From: Aphrocallistes beatrix
Lineage: Eukaryota; Porifera; Hexactinellida; Sceptrulophora; Aphrocallistidae
Reading direction: 5' to 3'
Assembly: GCA_963281255.1 (NCBI GenBank)
Contig: OY725506.1
Span: 2,275,001 to 2,339,000 of the forward strand
DNA length: 64,000 nt
This document shows, piece by piece, positions 33,089-43,595 of the stretch (the stretch's first letter is position 1; the number at the start of each line of letters is the position of its first letter). Under the pieces are notes generated by a model that saw only the letters and a list, made by a program, of their open reading frames with translations, was not told the DNA's origin and did no database searches. The position numbers and the translations under genes are program-made.

Positions 33089-33978
33089 TCCTTACTATTA
33101 AAATTCGATTAATATATATGTGTGTGTATATAGTATATATGTTGCAGGCGAAATGCTTTTCAACGCGAAACGCGTTTCGCCTAGGCGGTGGGCGTTTCAA
33201 TACAATCATGGATAGTTAATATTGAAATAAACGAAAAATATACGTACTTTTAAAATATAATATCCAAATGCAATTATGTTAGTAGAATTTAGAAGGTGAA
33301 TAATACAGAGTTCAGAATGTGAATAAATTAATTAACAGCTATTCAAAATAGGAGTATTCGAAAATAGATTCAATCTTGTATCATTTCCTAAATAATCATA
33401 TATTAACTACCCATGATTGTATTGAAACGCCCATCGCCTAGGCGAACGCGTTTCGCGTTGAAACGCATTTTGCCTGCAACATATATATATATCTGTAACG
33501 AATTGATTGAAGAAACTGCGAGGCGCAGAAAGCTGACTTTTGGCATGTGGGAGTGTATTGGCTATGGCTCCAATAAGTTCTGAGCTCATACGGAAAATGT
33601 CGAATCATCATGGAATTATTATGTCATTGTCATCTTTTTAATAAATATAAATTTCAATTTTTCGATCATAACTCAGCCATTTTATGTGATAGAATGCTGA
33701 GATTTTAATAGAATGTATATATTAATATATCGCAAATATGAGGCAACTATAATAAAAAAATGATCACTCATCACTCTGTTATGACGTCATCATTATGCAT
33801 CAAAAATTTTACAAATTGGCAAATTTGGTGATTTTTCGTGCGATATCGATTATAACAGTAGGACAGACGTATTTAGAGATGTCACCGCCCTTATAATTAA
33901 TCAATGTGACCCCGGGCGTCCGCAGGTCTCCTCTGGCGGACACTTTGTGTCCGCCAGCCGCGCAGCGTAAGCAAGCGA
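33089..33978 (+). mobile_element. Helitron family A with a nested MITE, 3' end damaged
   Basis: It starts TCCTTACTATTAAAATTCG. The body resumes at 33490 (CTGTAACGAATTGATTG) and runs to the GGCGGACACTTTGTGTCCGCC hairpin (33937-33957). The terminal hairpin is cut at AAGCGAA. Positions 33143-33480 are a later MITE. Confidence 0.8.
33143..33480. mobile_element. MITE with GC-rich 75-bp inverted ends, about 338 bp
   Basis: The inverted ends begin GTTGCAGGCGAAATGC, contain CAACGCGAAACGCGTTTCGC (itself palindromic) and extend past ATACAATCATGG. It sits in the TA run of a Helitron, so the exact target duplication cannot be told from the surrounding TATA. Confidence 0.8.
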
Positions 33979-33999
33979 ATTGAAAGTTAAAAGTTAAAG

Positions 34000-34385
34000 T
34001 TTATAGATTTATATACCCCCCGAATCCATGCTAATATGTTCTCAGGGGGTTTACAATCTGGGTGAGGTGCTAAACCTACTGATAGTTGCTGAATGTGTGC
34101 ATGCGGCGTGTATGTATGCATAATGATGGCATGTCTGTGTGCATATGATGGCGTGTTACAGAGAAAAACTCGGCTAACAGTAGGCAAGAAAGATAGCACC
34201 TGACCTAACTTTACCTTTAAACGAGATGACATCCTTAGTGCTTTCAGCTCACTAAGGTTCTGCAAGAGTGTAGGCTCAGATTACATTACCGAAGCAATGT
34301 AATTGAGAGTAAAATGCAAATGACTAGAGTGAGGTTAGAACCCGCGACCTAAGTCTTGGTATTCAAACGCCCTAACTTTCGAAGA
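34000..34385 (-). repeat. Probable tRNA-derived SINE, 5' end truncated
   Basis: On the minus strand near 34385-34335 the text GGGCGTTTGAATACCAAG then GGTCGCGGGTTCTAACC resembles the anticodon arm and box B of tRNA-derived SINE heads. Box A is missing. The rest is a GC-richer body with ATG/CATG-rich text, ending near 34000. The 92-codon ORF inside is discarded. Confidence 0.45.
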
Positions 34386-34689
34386 TCATATATCTGAGTA
34401 AATTTGATGATTAATTTGTTTAGTTTTGTTCACAACAGATACATAAAGTAAACAAATCACAAAAATAGGCTAGAGGCTGGCTTCCAATCGTTGACATGGG
34501 TTTTTTTTGTGTAGATTTAGAATAAGATTTATTTTCGGATGCATATGAGAAATTATTCGTTAACCTTTGTTTACAATATTTATATAAATTAAAAAACTCC
34601 CAAAATAGGTTAGATTGAGTAACTCCAGGCGACTCTGCGGATACGCAGTGTCTGCAAGCCGCGCAGCGGAAGCTAGCCAAGCGCGCTTG
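34386..34689 (+). mobile_element. Helitron family B 3' end
   Basis: It carries the B terminal blocks (ATTTGATGATTAATTTG, TAGATTGAGTAACTCCAGGC), the stem TGCGGATAC-GCA-GTGTCTGCA (34637-34657 region) and the end GCGCGCTTG (34689). Confidence 0.75.
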
Positions 34690-34969
34690 AAAGAAATATT
34701 TGCAAAGTAATATTGAATAAATTTTAGAACAACAGCAGTTAAAAAAGGAAAGTAATTCATCTCTCGCAATGTTATAAACGACAAAAACTGCCTGGGATTA
34801 AGTTGCACAAAACTATGAGTCCTTTTATTGTGCCAAAAATCACTGATGCCACGTTCTGACAAATTATAGTAAATCTGGATCTAGATCCAAGTTTCCTATA
34901 TTCCTCTCTTATCCTTATTGCTCAGTATATCAGGAAATGAGAACTAAGAATTTGGGCTTATATTAATAA

Positions 34970-35295
34970 AATATAGAGATATATCCCTTTTGGACCCCAA
35001 ATGGGCTGGTTTTGACCAAATATGAGAGGTTCAAGGCCAGAAGTCCAAAATAATTATAATGAAAAGTGCTCTAATATTTTTGTTGTTTAGCATAAATTGT
35101 TTTGCATATTGTTTATTGTTTAGCATTGTTTAGCATCAATTGCCACAATGGACAGGTATTTCATCATTAGATTCGCCATTTTCAATATATTTAAAGTTCT
35201 CCATAAAATCTGCATTATGATAAATTAAATGATAGGTCGAAGATAGTTATTTTTTGTCAAAGAGATGTTTGAAGAACATCTCTTTGTCGAATAAA
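34970..35295 (-). repeat. Dispersed noncoding repeat, family G
   Basis: It is the inverse of parts of 63050-63420 (TTCTCCATAAAAT / ATTTTATGGAGAA type matches, CAAAGAGATGTTTGA) and related to 59860-60028. It has no coding potential. Confidence 0.6.
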
Positions 35296-35306
35296 TTTAT
35301 CGTAAA

Positions 35307-35773
35307 TCTTTACTATTAAACCTCGATTAATGTTTGTGTTATATAAAAGAAACTGCAAAAGACAGAAAACTGATTTTTGGCATGTGGGAGTCTTTTGGCT
35401 ATGACTCCACCAATTTCTGAACTCAGACGAAAATGTTAACTCATCATGAAACTATGACGTCACTGTTACTTTTTTATAATTAGAAATTTCAGTTTTTCTA
35501 CTATAACTCAGCCATTTTAGGTGATAGAAGGAATTTTTATGGATTGTGTATATTGAATATCTCAAATATGATACAACTATCATCAAAATATGCTTACTCA
35601 TTACTCTTATGACGTCATCATTACGCAGCAAAAATCGAAAAATTGACAAATTTGGTCATTTTTCGAGTGATTTCGATTACAACAGTAAGACCGACGTATT
35701 TGGAATTGTCATCTACCTTATAATTAATCAATGTGAGTGCAGGCGCCCATAGGGCCCCTCCGGCGGACACGGA
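35307..35773 (+). mobile_element. Helitron family A, broken at its second 3' hairpin
   Basis: It starts TCTTTACTATTAAACCTCG, with a diverged body, and stops at CTCCGGCGGACACGG, the middle of the hairpin, where coding-like sequence begins. Confidence 0.75.
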
Positions 35774-36001
35774 GCTACCCCTACTGTTTTACATACCCCT
35801 CGATCCAATAATCGCATCTGGGCGCACCAGAGGAAAGCGCCTTCTCTCAACTGGCAGATCCTTAAATTTCTGCCAGCCGAATTCCAAGCCATCACTAGGA
35901 TGGTGACCTCAGAGGAGCTAAAAATGGCTCAAAGGATCCGAAAGGTTCATCCCCACATAACTTTCCTTACAAACAACCCATCCAGATTATATGAGGCGTA
36001 G
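35774..36001 (+). pseudogene. 75-codon open fragment joined to a Helitron hairpin
   Basis: The frame is open from 35774 to TAG 35999-36001, with natural-looking composition (RSNNRIWAHQRKAPSLNWQI, then EELKMAQRIRKVHPHI and LTNNPSRLYEA). It has no start codon at its left edge. Family not recognised; it may be a captured gene piece or the end of a retroelement ORF. GC content is higher than in the flanks. Confidence 0.4.
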
Positions 36002-36189
36002 CACAGTCTGCGGCACCCATTCCATTCTGCTCAAGTGAGGAGTTCGACCCGTTGATTTAGCCCTAAATATAGATTCGTATTGACACACTCACTCTCAAAC
36101 TTTGTTCCCAACCCATGTATTCACTGATGATCTACACTATGTATTGAAAGCATTTATTTTGTTGTGTGCTCTGAAAATTAAACTACTAT

Positions 36190-36392
36190 TGCTTTGATCT
36201 CTCTTATTTAATATATAGAAAAACTGAAATTTCTAATTATAAAAAAGGTGACAATGACGTCATAATTCCATGATGAGTCGACATTTTCGTCTGAGCTCTG
36301 AACTTATTGGAGCTATAGCCAAAAGACTCCCATATGCCAAAAATTTCTGTACCTGGCAGTTTCTTCAATCAATTCGTTACAGATATATATAT
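36190..36392 (-). mobile_element. Helitron family A 5' part
   Basis: Minus-oriented blocks (GACAATGACGTCATAATTCC, GAGTCGACATTTTCGTC, CAGTTTCTTCAATCAATTCG) run up to the TA run. It lies head-to-head with the plus copy at 38583, the P element having inserted between them. Confidence 0.75.
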
Positions 36393-36927
36393 ATCCTTAC
36401 ATAGCCTACTCTATATAAGGCCTGACAGTAAAGGTACCATGGATGCGGTAATGGCCAGTCTCATTATTTTTTTCTTCTTTTCTCAAACAAAGAAAATACT
36501 ATCCTGTAAGCCCTTTATATGCTTTCCACCTACTAATTAGCCAATATGATTGAATATCATGTTTTATTGGTAAATTCACATACATATAAAACAAATTCAA
36601 TGTTGAATAACACACTACATTCAATAAACAATACTATTAATTTCTCTCAATAAACCCTATTGTGCCTTTCTTTCTGTATATCTAAGTATTGATTATGCAC
36701 CTCTCTCTCTTTCTCTCTTGATCATTCACTCGCACTCTCATTTGAAGTCACTCACTCGCACTCTCACTTGTAGTCACTCACTCTCAATTGTAGTCACTAC
36801 GGCTAGTTGACAACTAAAATAAACAAACAAATATAGAATAAATGGGTTAACAAGGTGTATGCATGGATGGGAAGCGAATAACTAGGAACATTTCTTTAAT
36901 TTACGCTTTTGCCAACTCTTGAAACGA

Positions 36928-37419
36928 TTAACGAGTTATAGTTCTTAATCTTATTAGAGATAAGACAATTAGCAGCAGTGAAGATAAGTTTACGTAAGAT
37001 ACTCTCCCTACAGACGTCACAGTTAACACAACTAAAAAAATCTTTTTAAAAAAAATCTTTTCAGCAGATATAGATGCGCAAGGTAAGAGACGAGATATAC
37101 ATGACCATTTTTTATGTAAGCTAGATACCATAACTGAGAATACAGTTCTTGTTGGATCATCAGGGTTTAAACTCGGTCCGATAATTTTCCCCTATAAGAC
37201 ATCAGATTTTACATGTATTTCGTCCATTTGAACGATCACATTTTTTTCTTGTGGAGTAAATGAAGAAGTAGCCCTGGAGAGATAGGTACAGAAATCATTC
37301 TCAAGGCCAAAGGAAGAATACAATTGATTTAATGTATGTACATGAGGTAGTGAGAGACAATCTAAACTCTTAAGATAACCATAACATGCAGGTGAAATGA
37401 GATGAGACTTAATGGCCAT
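36928..37419 (-). pseudogene. P transposase catalytic (RNase H-like) region, start only
   Basis: Two frames: 37192-37419 reads ISPACYGYLKSL, LSLPHVHTLNQLYSSFG and VIVQMDEIHVKSDV, where D of MDEIHVK corresponds to the first catalytic Asp of P-type transposases. 36928-37131 (with the text before it, IIGPSLNPDD then FSVMVSSLHKKW and CISRLLPCASISAE) covers the following strands. The GTP-binding insertion and later catalytic residues are not found. Non-functional. Confidence 0.8.
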
Positions 37420-37435
37420 AATTTGTGTAATTACA

Positions 37436-37816
37436 TTACATATACCTACGTCGGTTTTTGGGAATAAATGTATTATCCAATTGACACAAGATGAAACAAT
37501 TTACAAACTCATCCTTAGGTGTTAAATCATTGGCAACCTCACTGATGTGTTCTCTTGCTCGAGATATAAGCAAAGAATGTTTATTTTTATCAGGGTTTGA
37601 GTCAGATACAGTTTTCAAGGTAATCTCCTGTAAAACAGATTCAATTTGTCTAATATCATCAATAGAATTAATAGATAGTGGAATGGTTTGCCCATGAAAC
37701 CAAGCGGATGTAGCAAGATAAGAATTCACTTCCAAATACAAATCAACTGAAATATTTCGCTCAACCATATTAGGGAGAATGAACGTGGCAGTAACACTAT
37801 CACGATGCCATAACAA
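37436..37816 (-). pseudogene. P transposase middle region
   Basis: It is in the same frame as the THAP part, after one stop. It reads SVTATFILPNMVERNISVDL and ends with the KNRRRY motif that in P/THAP9 proteins precedes the conserved block before the catalytic domain. A stop at 37436 and a frameshift then lead to the next piece. Confidence 0.75.
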
Positions 37817-38302
37817 CTAATTATGAGGCAAAGAAATGAGACACAACTTATCTTTTAGATCCTGGAGATTGCTGATTTTGTACTTCTCTTTCTCTTCACT
37901 TTCAGTTATCAAGCTCATCTGGAGGGCCTGATTCATCATTTCTTCCTCTTTCGTCTCAAATGACAAGCGTGTACGTTTGGACGTTGATTTGGAAGAGTAA
38001 TAGGATGGACAACCTGGAAGAAAACATGTAATGGCGCCGTCCTTCAGCTTAGGTTTAGCACGTGGTGCTTTTGTGAACGTTCCGTCTCCGTTGGGAACCT
38101 TGTGAACAACCTCGATATCGTCATCTCGAAAATGTTTCGCACATACTTTAACAGCCTTCAGATCACTTATATCATCTCGACGGAGCGCGTGCATCCAAGC
38201 TTGCTTGAGTTCAGGTGGGTTTTCAGGCATCGTGAATATAGGAATTCGGTCATCTGAATCGTAGTTGCTTCTGCATCCTGGAGCCGAACAACTGCTGGGC
38301 AT
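37817..38302 (-). pseudogene. P transposase N-terminus: THAP zinc finger plus linker
   Basis: Residues 1-90 form a THAP domain: C5 and C10 (MPSSCSAPGCRSNYDSDD), W36, C54 and H57 (VKVCAKHF), the C2CH zinc ligands used for DNA binding. A second short Cys pair (CFLPGCPSYY) and a charged, probably coiled segment (ETKEEEMMNQALQM ... NLQDLKDKL) follow. The frame stops at TAG 37817-37819 but continues without shift into the next piece, so a single nonsense change ended it. Start ATG at 38302 gives the canonical MP-x-x-C beginning of THAP proteins. The protein would bind the element's own ends in the nucleus. Confidence 0.9.
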
Positions 38303-38582
38303 TACGTATACTAATAATTTTCTATGTTAGAATCAATAAGATTAGCAATTCAGAAGCAAATTATAATTTAGTTGAATACTTATCTGTTAGATAATATAAA
38401 TATCCTGAATAAAATAATAATTCTCAGTATTTACAAATATGACTGTTCTTAAAAAATGTGGTTATTTATTATTTAAATTTTATATGTAGAAAATGTGGTT
38501 GGTTAAATACACCCGGCCATTAGTGTATCCCTGGTCTTCTTTTCAAGCCTTACTGTCAGGCCTTATATAGAGTAGGCTATGA

Positions 38583-39114
38583 TCCTTACTATTAAAACTC
38601 GATTAATGTTTATATATATGTATATATATATATCTGTAACGAATTGATTGAAGAAATTGCCAGTGATAGAAGGCTGACTTTTGGCATGTGGGGGTCTTTT
38701 GGCTATGGCTCTACTAAGTTCCGACTTCAGACCAAAATATCGACTCATCATGGAATTATGACGTCATTGTTACCTTTTTTACAATTAGAAATTTCAGTTT
38801 TTCAGCTATAATTCAGTCAATTTAGGTGATAGAAGGCTGAAATTTTAATAGAATATGTATGTTAATATTCTTAACATATAATACAGCTATCATCAAAAAA
38901 TAACTCATCACTGTTATGACGTCATCATTACGCATCAAAAAATTTAAAACTGACAAATTTGATTATTTTTCGGGTGATATTAATTATAACTTTAACATAC
39001 ACAAATTTAGAGATGTTATCTCCCTAATAATTAATCAGTTAGGCCAGGCACGTGCTTCTGGCGGACACTTTCTGTTTGCCAGGCGCGCAAGCGAAAAGCA
39101 AGCGAAGCGCGCTT
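38583..39114 (+). mobile_element. Helitron family A, full length, 532 bp
   Basis: It starts TCCTTACTATTAAAACTCG just after the P element and its duplication. The end is GAAGCGCGCTTA (39114), a C-T-T-A variant. The second hairpin is degenerate. Confidence 0.82.
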
Positions 39115-39127
39115 ATAAATATATATA

Positions 39128-39294
39128 CAGTAGAACTCGGTTAGTACGTACCCCTCCGGGAAGCGGGAAAAGTACGTACTAACCGAGTTGATATTACATA
39201 GGAATCTATATAATAAATGAATTTTGGTTCAGAGAAATGAGTACGTACTAAGCCGAAGTAAGTCTTATCCCGAGTACCTACTAACCGAGCTCTA

Positions 39295-39297
<3 letters not shown>
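39128..39297. mobile_element. pogo-like MITE, 170 bp
   Basis: The ends CAGTAGAACTCGGTTAGTAC and inverse (one change) are flanked by TA at 39126-39127 and 39298-39299. Same family as 4868-5044. Confidence 0.88.
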
Positions 39298-39331
<34 letters not shown>

Positions 39332-39338
39332 CAGTACA

Positions 39339-39713
39339 CAGGGGCGGCACACCCTCTCAAAAAGTGGTACTGCGTAATATTTGGCACATATCTTCCAGTA
39401 GATATTCAAAACTGGTGTGGCTGCGCCGTACCAGGTATTCAAAACTTTCCATTACTTTTTATACTCCCTAACTCATTGATCTACAAACATAATTAACGAC
39501 AATTCAGCCTTTTACTTGCACTATATATTTTATATTGAAAAGTGATACGATTGTAATTTACTTAAATCGTCGTCTATTTAGCATAACATTATGTATTAAG
39601 TTGCAATGAATTGTTTTAATTAGAAAATATTAGTAGTGGTACAGCAAAGCTGAGCCTTTCAGAAAAGTGGTACGGCGCTCGCCGCACCTGCCGTACCGGG
39701 TATGCCGTCCCTG
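39339..39713. mobile_element. MITE with CAGGGGCGGCA end and possible 5-bp duplication
   Basis: The ends CAGGGGCGGCACACCC and inverse of CAGGGACGGCATACCC (375 bp) are flanked by GTACA at 39334-39338 and 39714-39718. The ends look hAT-like but an 8-bp duplication is not present. Confidence 0.7.
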
Positions 39714-39742
39714 GTACATTAATCGAGTTTTAATAGTATATA

Positions 39743-40050
39743 CACTAAGCGGACAAAAGTATTTCAACACTTGATTCTTTCGCATACAAATAATACTAAA
39801 TCGGATTATTTCATGAAGGGCAAACGTTCAAATTCAAAGAGATACTAAAAATCTGATTCCAGATTCGAAATCTATACATTCGAATTAGTGATAGTTGAAC
39901 ATAACTAATAAATTACCCAACTCAATGAACAATCTTATCAGCCTGGGCCACCATAGGTAATTCATTGCCATCATGTATAGTGGTCAAAATGGGTGTATGT
40001 GGCATAAGGTGGCACTGATTGATAATTACAAAAAGTTAGGAATGAATGAT
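39743..40050. mobile_element. Tc1-like MITE, left end
   Basis: It follows TA and starts CACTAAGCGGACAAAAGTAT. It is similar to the family of 1397-1560. The right end has been lost to the mariner relic. Confidence 0.55.
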
Positions 40051-40062
40051 TAATTAGAAAAA

Positions 40063-40690
40063 TTAACCTGTTACAAACACACACTTTCTCAATCTTTCAA
40101 CCCACTGAACAAACACTTTTCTATACTCTTCTTCTGGGATGGATTTGAAGTACTGGTATAAAGCAGTTCCGAGTGCTTGTCTCGTGTCAAATTCTTTACC
40201 CTGGAGATAGATTTTCAACTTTGGAAAGAGCCAAAAATCACAGGGAGCTAGGTCTGGTGAGTATGGAGGGTGCGGAAGTAATTCTATCCTCTCGGATTCC
40301 AAAAAATTCTTGGTAAGCTTGGCTGTATGGGAACTGGCGTTATCAATCAATAATTTAGTACCTCTCATTCCAGCCTTTGGACGAGCCAATTTTTATCAAG
40401 TTCGGTAGGATTTTCTGAGTAAAATAGGTCGCATTGATAGATTTACCACTCTCGGAAGGTAATTGTAATACAATACCGCCACTATTGAAGAAAATTGTGT
40501 GCATTACCTTCGGGTTTCTGAAGTCGGGCCTGGGAACTTGTGCCGGTTTTTCATCTCCTTTCACCCACGATCGCATTTTATACTTGCCATATGGAGTGGA
40601 AAACGGTACAAAGTCTCATCACCAGTAATAATTTCTGATAGGCGCCTAGAATCACACATCATATGTTTCGAAGAGCTCCTTGGCTGTACC
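40063..40690 (-). pseudogene. mariner-type transposase, N-truncated and frameshifted
   Basis: Three minus-strand frames cover the catalytic core: IITGDETLYRF (first Asp), VMHTIFFNSGGIV (second frame, where most mariners have W-D-G), and LLIDNASSHTAKL (second Asp) followed by YSPDLAPCDFWLFPKLK (third Asp), matching the D,D34D layout of mariner. The C-terminus is EYRKVFVQWVERLRKCV. The helix-turn-helix DNA-binding half is missing, replaced at about 40690 by the family D repeat. Frameshifts lie near 40385 and 40580. Confidence 0.85.
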
Positions 40691-41566
40691 ACCTGGTGTC
40701 GCGCAAAAAAGGACACATTTTTGAAGCGAAATGTCTCATATCCGTAACTTCTTTGAACCATGTCAGATCATCATTTTAATGCTAAATTCGTGCTAATTTT
40801 TGGCTGGGGATTCCAAGCAACGGCCAGGAATTTGAAAAAATTCCTGCCCGTTGCTAGACATGGACAACCAAAAGATTCCCCAAATATGGTCACTATATAT
40901 ATCAAATTGCTGGAGATTCAATGCGGGACACGAACTAGTTTTTCACACTTTTGATGATGAAAATTTTTGATATACCATATTTTGAAGTTAAGTAATGCTA
41001 TAAGTTGTCGAATAAGGATATTTGCATGTTATTTATTATTCTAAAGCAGTTAAAATTGAGGGAAATATATAAATATTTTCTAAATCCTATTTTCTGAGAC
41101 TTTTTTTTCGGCAATTATAACGGTGATAACTTTTTGTAAATTCAACATAGGGGCGAAAACTCAACGGTTTTTGATAGAAGAGTAGAACATAATGAACAGA
41201 CAGACTTTTGATATTACAACTAAAAAGAGAATTATGAAAAAATAGTGTCAAAATTACTAAAAATAAAATTCATCGGGTGTTTTGGTGTGAATTTTTAACA
41301 ATTTTCAAAATTTCAAAAATATGTCTGCTCATTAGTTAGATCATCGATTCATGAAAGAATTTGAAAAGTTTCTAAAAGGTTGTACGTATATTGTGTCCTA
41401 TTTCTTCCTTGTAAATTGACTTTTTTTTTTTAAAAAAATTTAATGGTGAATTATTTTAATTATTAATGCAGTTTTGTAGATAACTCTGCGATACAAATAA
41501 GCACTGAAAAAATTAAATGAATCGTTTGAAAAAGTAAAAAGTTATTATGGGAAAGGCCAACCTTAA
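40690..41566 (+). repeat. Dispersed noncoding repeat, family D (right end)
   Basis: It is the same orientation and sequence as 60160-61190 (TGCCCGTTGCTA, ATTCAATGCGGGACACGAA, GATAACTTTTTGTAAATTCA). It ends GGAAAGGCCAACCTTAA, the inverse of the left end at 60029 (TTAAGGTTGGCCTTTCC), so the family has inverted ends with TTAA at each tip. Confidence 0.7.
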
Positions 41567-41935
41567 AACCTGCCATTTCCCGAGTATCACAAAAATGAAG
41601 TTCCTTTTAGAGCTATTTTTATTGGATTTTATTGACCTTTCTTCTAAATATTTGTGTTTTATAATCTTCAAAAGGGGCCAAAACAATGTTGAGTTTCATA
41701 TAGATAAAAATATCAAATAAGTAAAAAACTAATTGATGAATGCGTCGTAAAACCTTCCAATAATTTTTAATTTTATTCACGCTAAATTTAGGAGGTTTAC
41801 TCAAAAATCAAAATAAACACCATCCAACTAGTACGATTAGATGGTGGACCACTTAATAATACAATGGAATTAAGAATAAATTTTTTTTAAAATGTCAGGC
41901 AAATTTTCGAGGACGGTATTCTTAAACTACAATGA
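41567..41935 (-). repeat. Dispersed noncoding repeat, family G
   Basis: It is the inverse of 62485-62830: the text around CCATCCAACTAGTACGATTA, and CAGATAAGTTAGAAAATAAT-type blocks. It is not coding. Confidence 0.6.
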
Positions 41936-42044
41936 ATTACGTAATGAATTATGTAGTTAGATGGTATCCCAAGGTCAAGCCAAAATTAGAGGATATTTCC
42001 AAATTTCGAAATGAATCAATCTTTCGATACATAAGATAACAGGA

Positions 42045-42135
42045 ACTTATATAATTATAATTATTATAATTATAATTATAATTATTATAGTTATTATTAT
42101 TATTATTGTTATTTTTAATTATTATTATTTGCGAA
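42045..42135. repeat. AT-rich microsatellite (ATT/ATAATT)
   Basis: Repeated ATTATAATT and TTATTATTATT units. They generate a poly-Asn minus-strand ORF, which is not a gene. Confidence 0.9.
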
Positions 42136-42159
42136 AATTTTGATTTATCTTTCATGAAA

Positions 42160-42725
42160 TACTGCTAAATTCCAGCGTTGTTTCCAATGTCTACGAGTAT
42201 TCCGGCAAATTACCAAATGTAACCAATATGCCACCAGTCAAACCATTCAATTTAAACGTGGAAATTATATTATAGCTTAAACCCGAGGAATACTTGGGGT
42301 CAAAGGTATAAATAGAAATGACCCAGCTTTAATTTTCATTTTCCTTTCAATTAACTTTCACTTTCACTTCAACATTCCTGGACGTGCACGGGATATTATT
42401 AATTAATAGGAAGTATCTATTGGCATTCAAATGGAGGAAAATTTGAATGTCTAGTTATTGCGGTTTAATAGATTTGATCTCAAAGTCAAAATACGTTTAT
42501 ATAGCAACGCTGGAATGTAGCAACATTCAATGCATCAACTCATCACAGCTCAGTTCTGTACAAAAAATTATATATTAAAAAACAGTGCCTTAAACCGTCT
42601 CTGAAATTCACTAAATTCGTCAAAATATAACATATTGTGCAATCATATGATGACTAACCAAAATTCTAGCAACGAAAATGTGTACACCATATTTTTATAT
42701 GCGAATTGATGCCATTTCACCTACT
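42160..42725. mobile_element. P-type palindromic MITE, right half only, diverged
   Basis: It aligns with the right halves of 43596-44577 and 56613-57692 (TCAAACCATTCAATTTAAAC, TTAATAGGAAGTA, CTAGTTATTGCGGTTT, TTGTGCAATCATATGATGAC). Neither end is preserved. Confidence 0.65.
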
Positions 42726-42770
42726 AATAATATACTAGTGCCAATTCGCCTACTCAATGAAATGCATCGT

Positions 42771-42995
42771 TTAACAGATTTTTAGGATTTTAATTATTCC
42801 AGTTTGCTTGTAAACTAGAGATTTTTTGCGTTGGCTTAGGATTTCTATTTTAATGTCTTTTTCTATGTATTTCTTGGCTCTTTTGGGGGTCTGGGAGCCT
42901 ACTTTTAGCTGAGCCATTGAATTCAGTATTAGCCTGCTCCTGTTTGATATTTCAATTAATTCATAAACATTGGGGTGAGATTTTTGGCGATACAT
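42771..42995 (-). pseudogene. MULE transposase C-terminal tail
   Basis: It reads HPNVYELIEISNRSRLIL then KRAKKYIEKDIKIEILSQ, the tail of FLYWCH/MULE proteins (HPN.W..IE....E). It ends only a few bases inside the terminal repeat, as expected for a compact transposon gene. It is separated from its N-terminal part by 1.6 kb. Confidence 0.72.
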
Positions 42996-43595
42996 TTAAG
43001 TTTGTCGTGCCAACCTTAAATATGATTGTTGGTTCTTCGACAGTTGGAACCAATTTCCTAGACATTAATTAAGACATTAAAGTTAAAAGTGCATTAAAAG
43101 TGCCCACGAGCCATATTCATCATCATATCATCGGTATTAGGTTTTCGGTTGTAGATAGAGGTATATACTGTATTATATACTCATAGGTTATCACCTATGA
43201 AAAGTTGATTGACCACAATATTTTTTCATATGGCTTCTCTAGCTCGATATATGATAACTTAACACTTTTAGTAAAAATTGATACATCACTGTATTGGCAT
43301 TTTGGTTGGTGATAGAGGGATCATATGTATTATTTACTTATGGGTTATCGCCTATGTAAGTTCGATTGAGCATAAACTCATATGAGTAGGGATTCTTCAA
43401 CAAGAGTTACGATTACATAGCAAAATTGCTATTAATTTAATTCCTGTATTTTCATTGAAATGATTATAAATCCGTTAGCTGTAAACTTTGTGATTGAAAC
43501 AAATGATACCACTAATGTTGTTATTAAGTTCAGGGAAATACGGATAAAGACTACGATATAACTAGGCTTGATATTTTTCGATTAATTGCTTGAGT

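Larger units (their letters stand above)
36400..38581 (-). mobile_element. P element (THAP-transposase transposon), internally deleted
   Basis: Terminal repeats CATAGCCTACTCTATATAAG and inverse, 33 bp (36400-36432 and 38549-38581). The target is ATCCTTA, present at 36393-36399 and 38582-38588, i.e. 7 bp, inside the 5' end of a Helitron. Transposase remains occupy 38302 down to about 36928; the rest lacks coding sequence, so the C-terminal third is deleted. Confidence 0.88.

Noticed and set aside
34000-34385. A complete tRNA gene
   Set aside because: Only box B and anticodon-arm-like text is seen; box A and acceptor stem are missing, so SINE relic is preferred.
40561-40761. N-terminal extension of mariner transposase (MVQRSYGYETFRFKN...)
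   Set aside because: The same DNA occurs as noncoding family D repeat at 55800 and 60200, so it is not part of the transposase.
41949-42155. Poly-Asn ORF
   Set aside because: Product of an ATT microsatellite.
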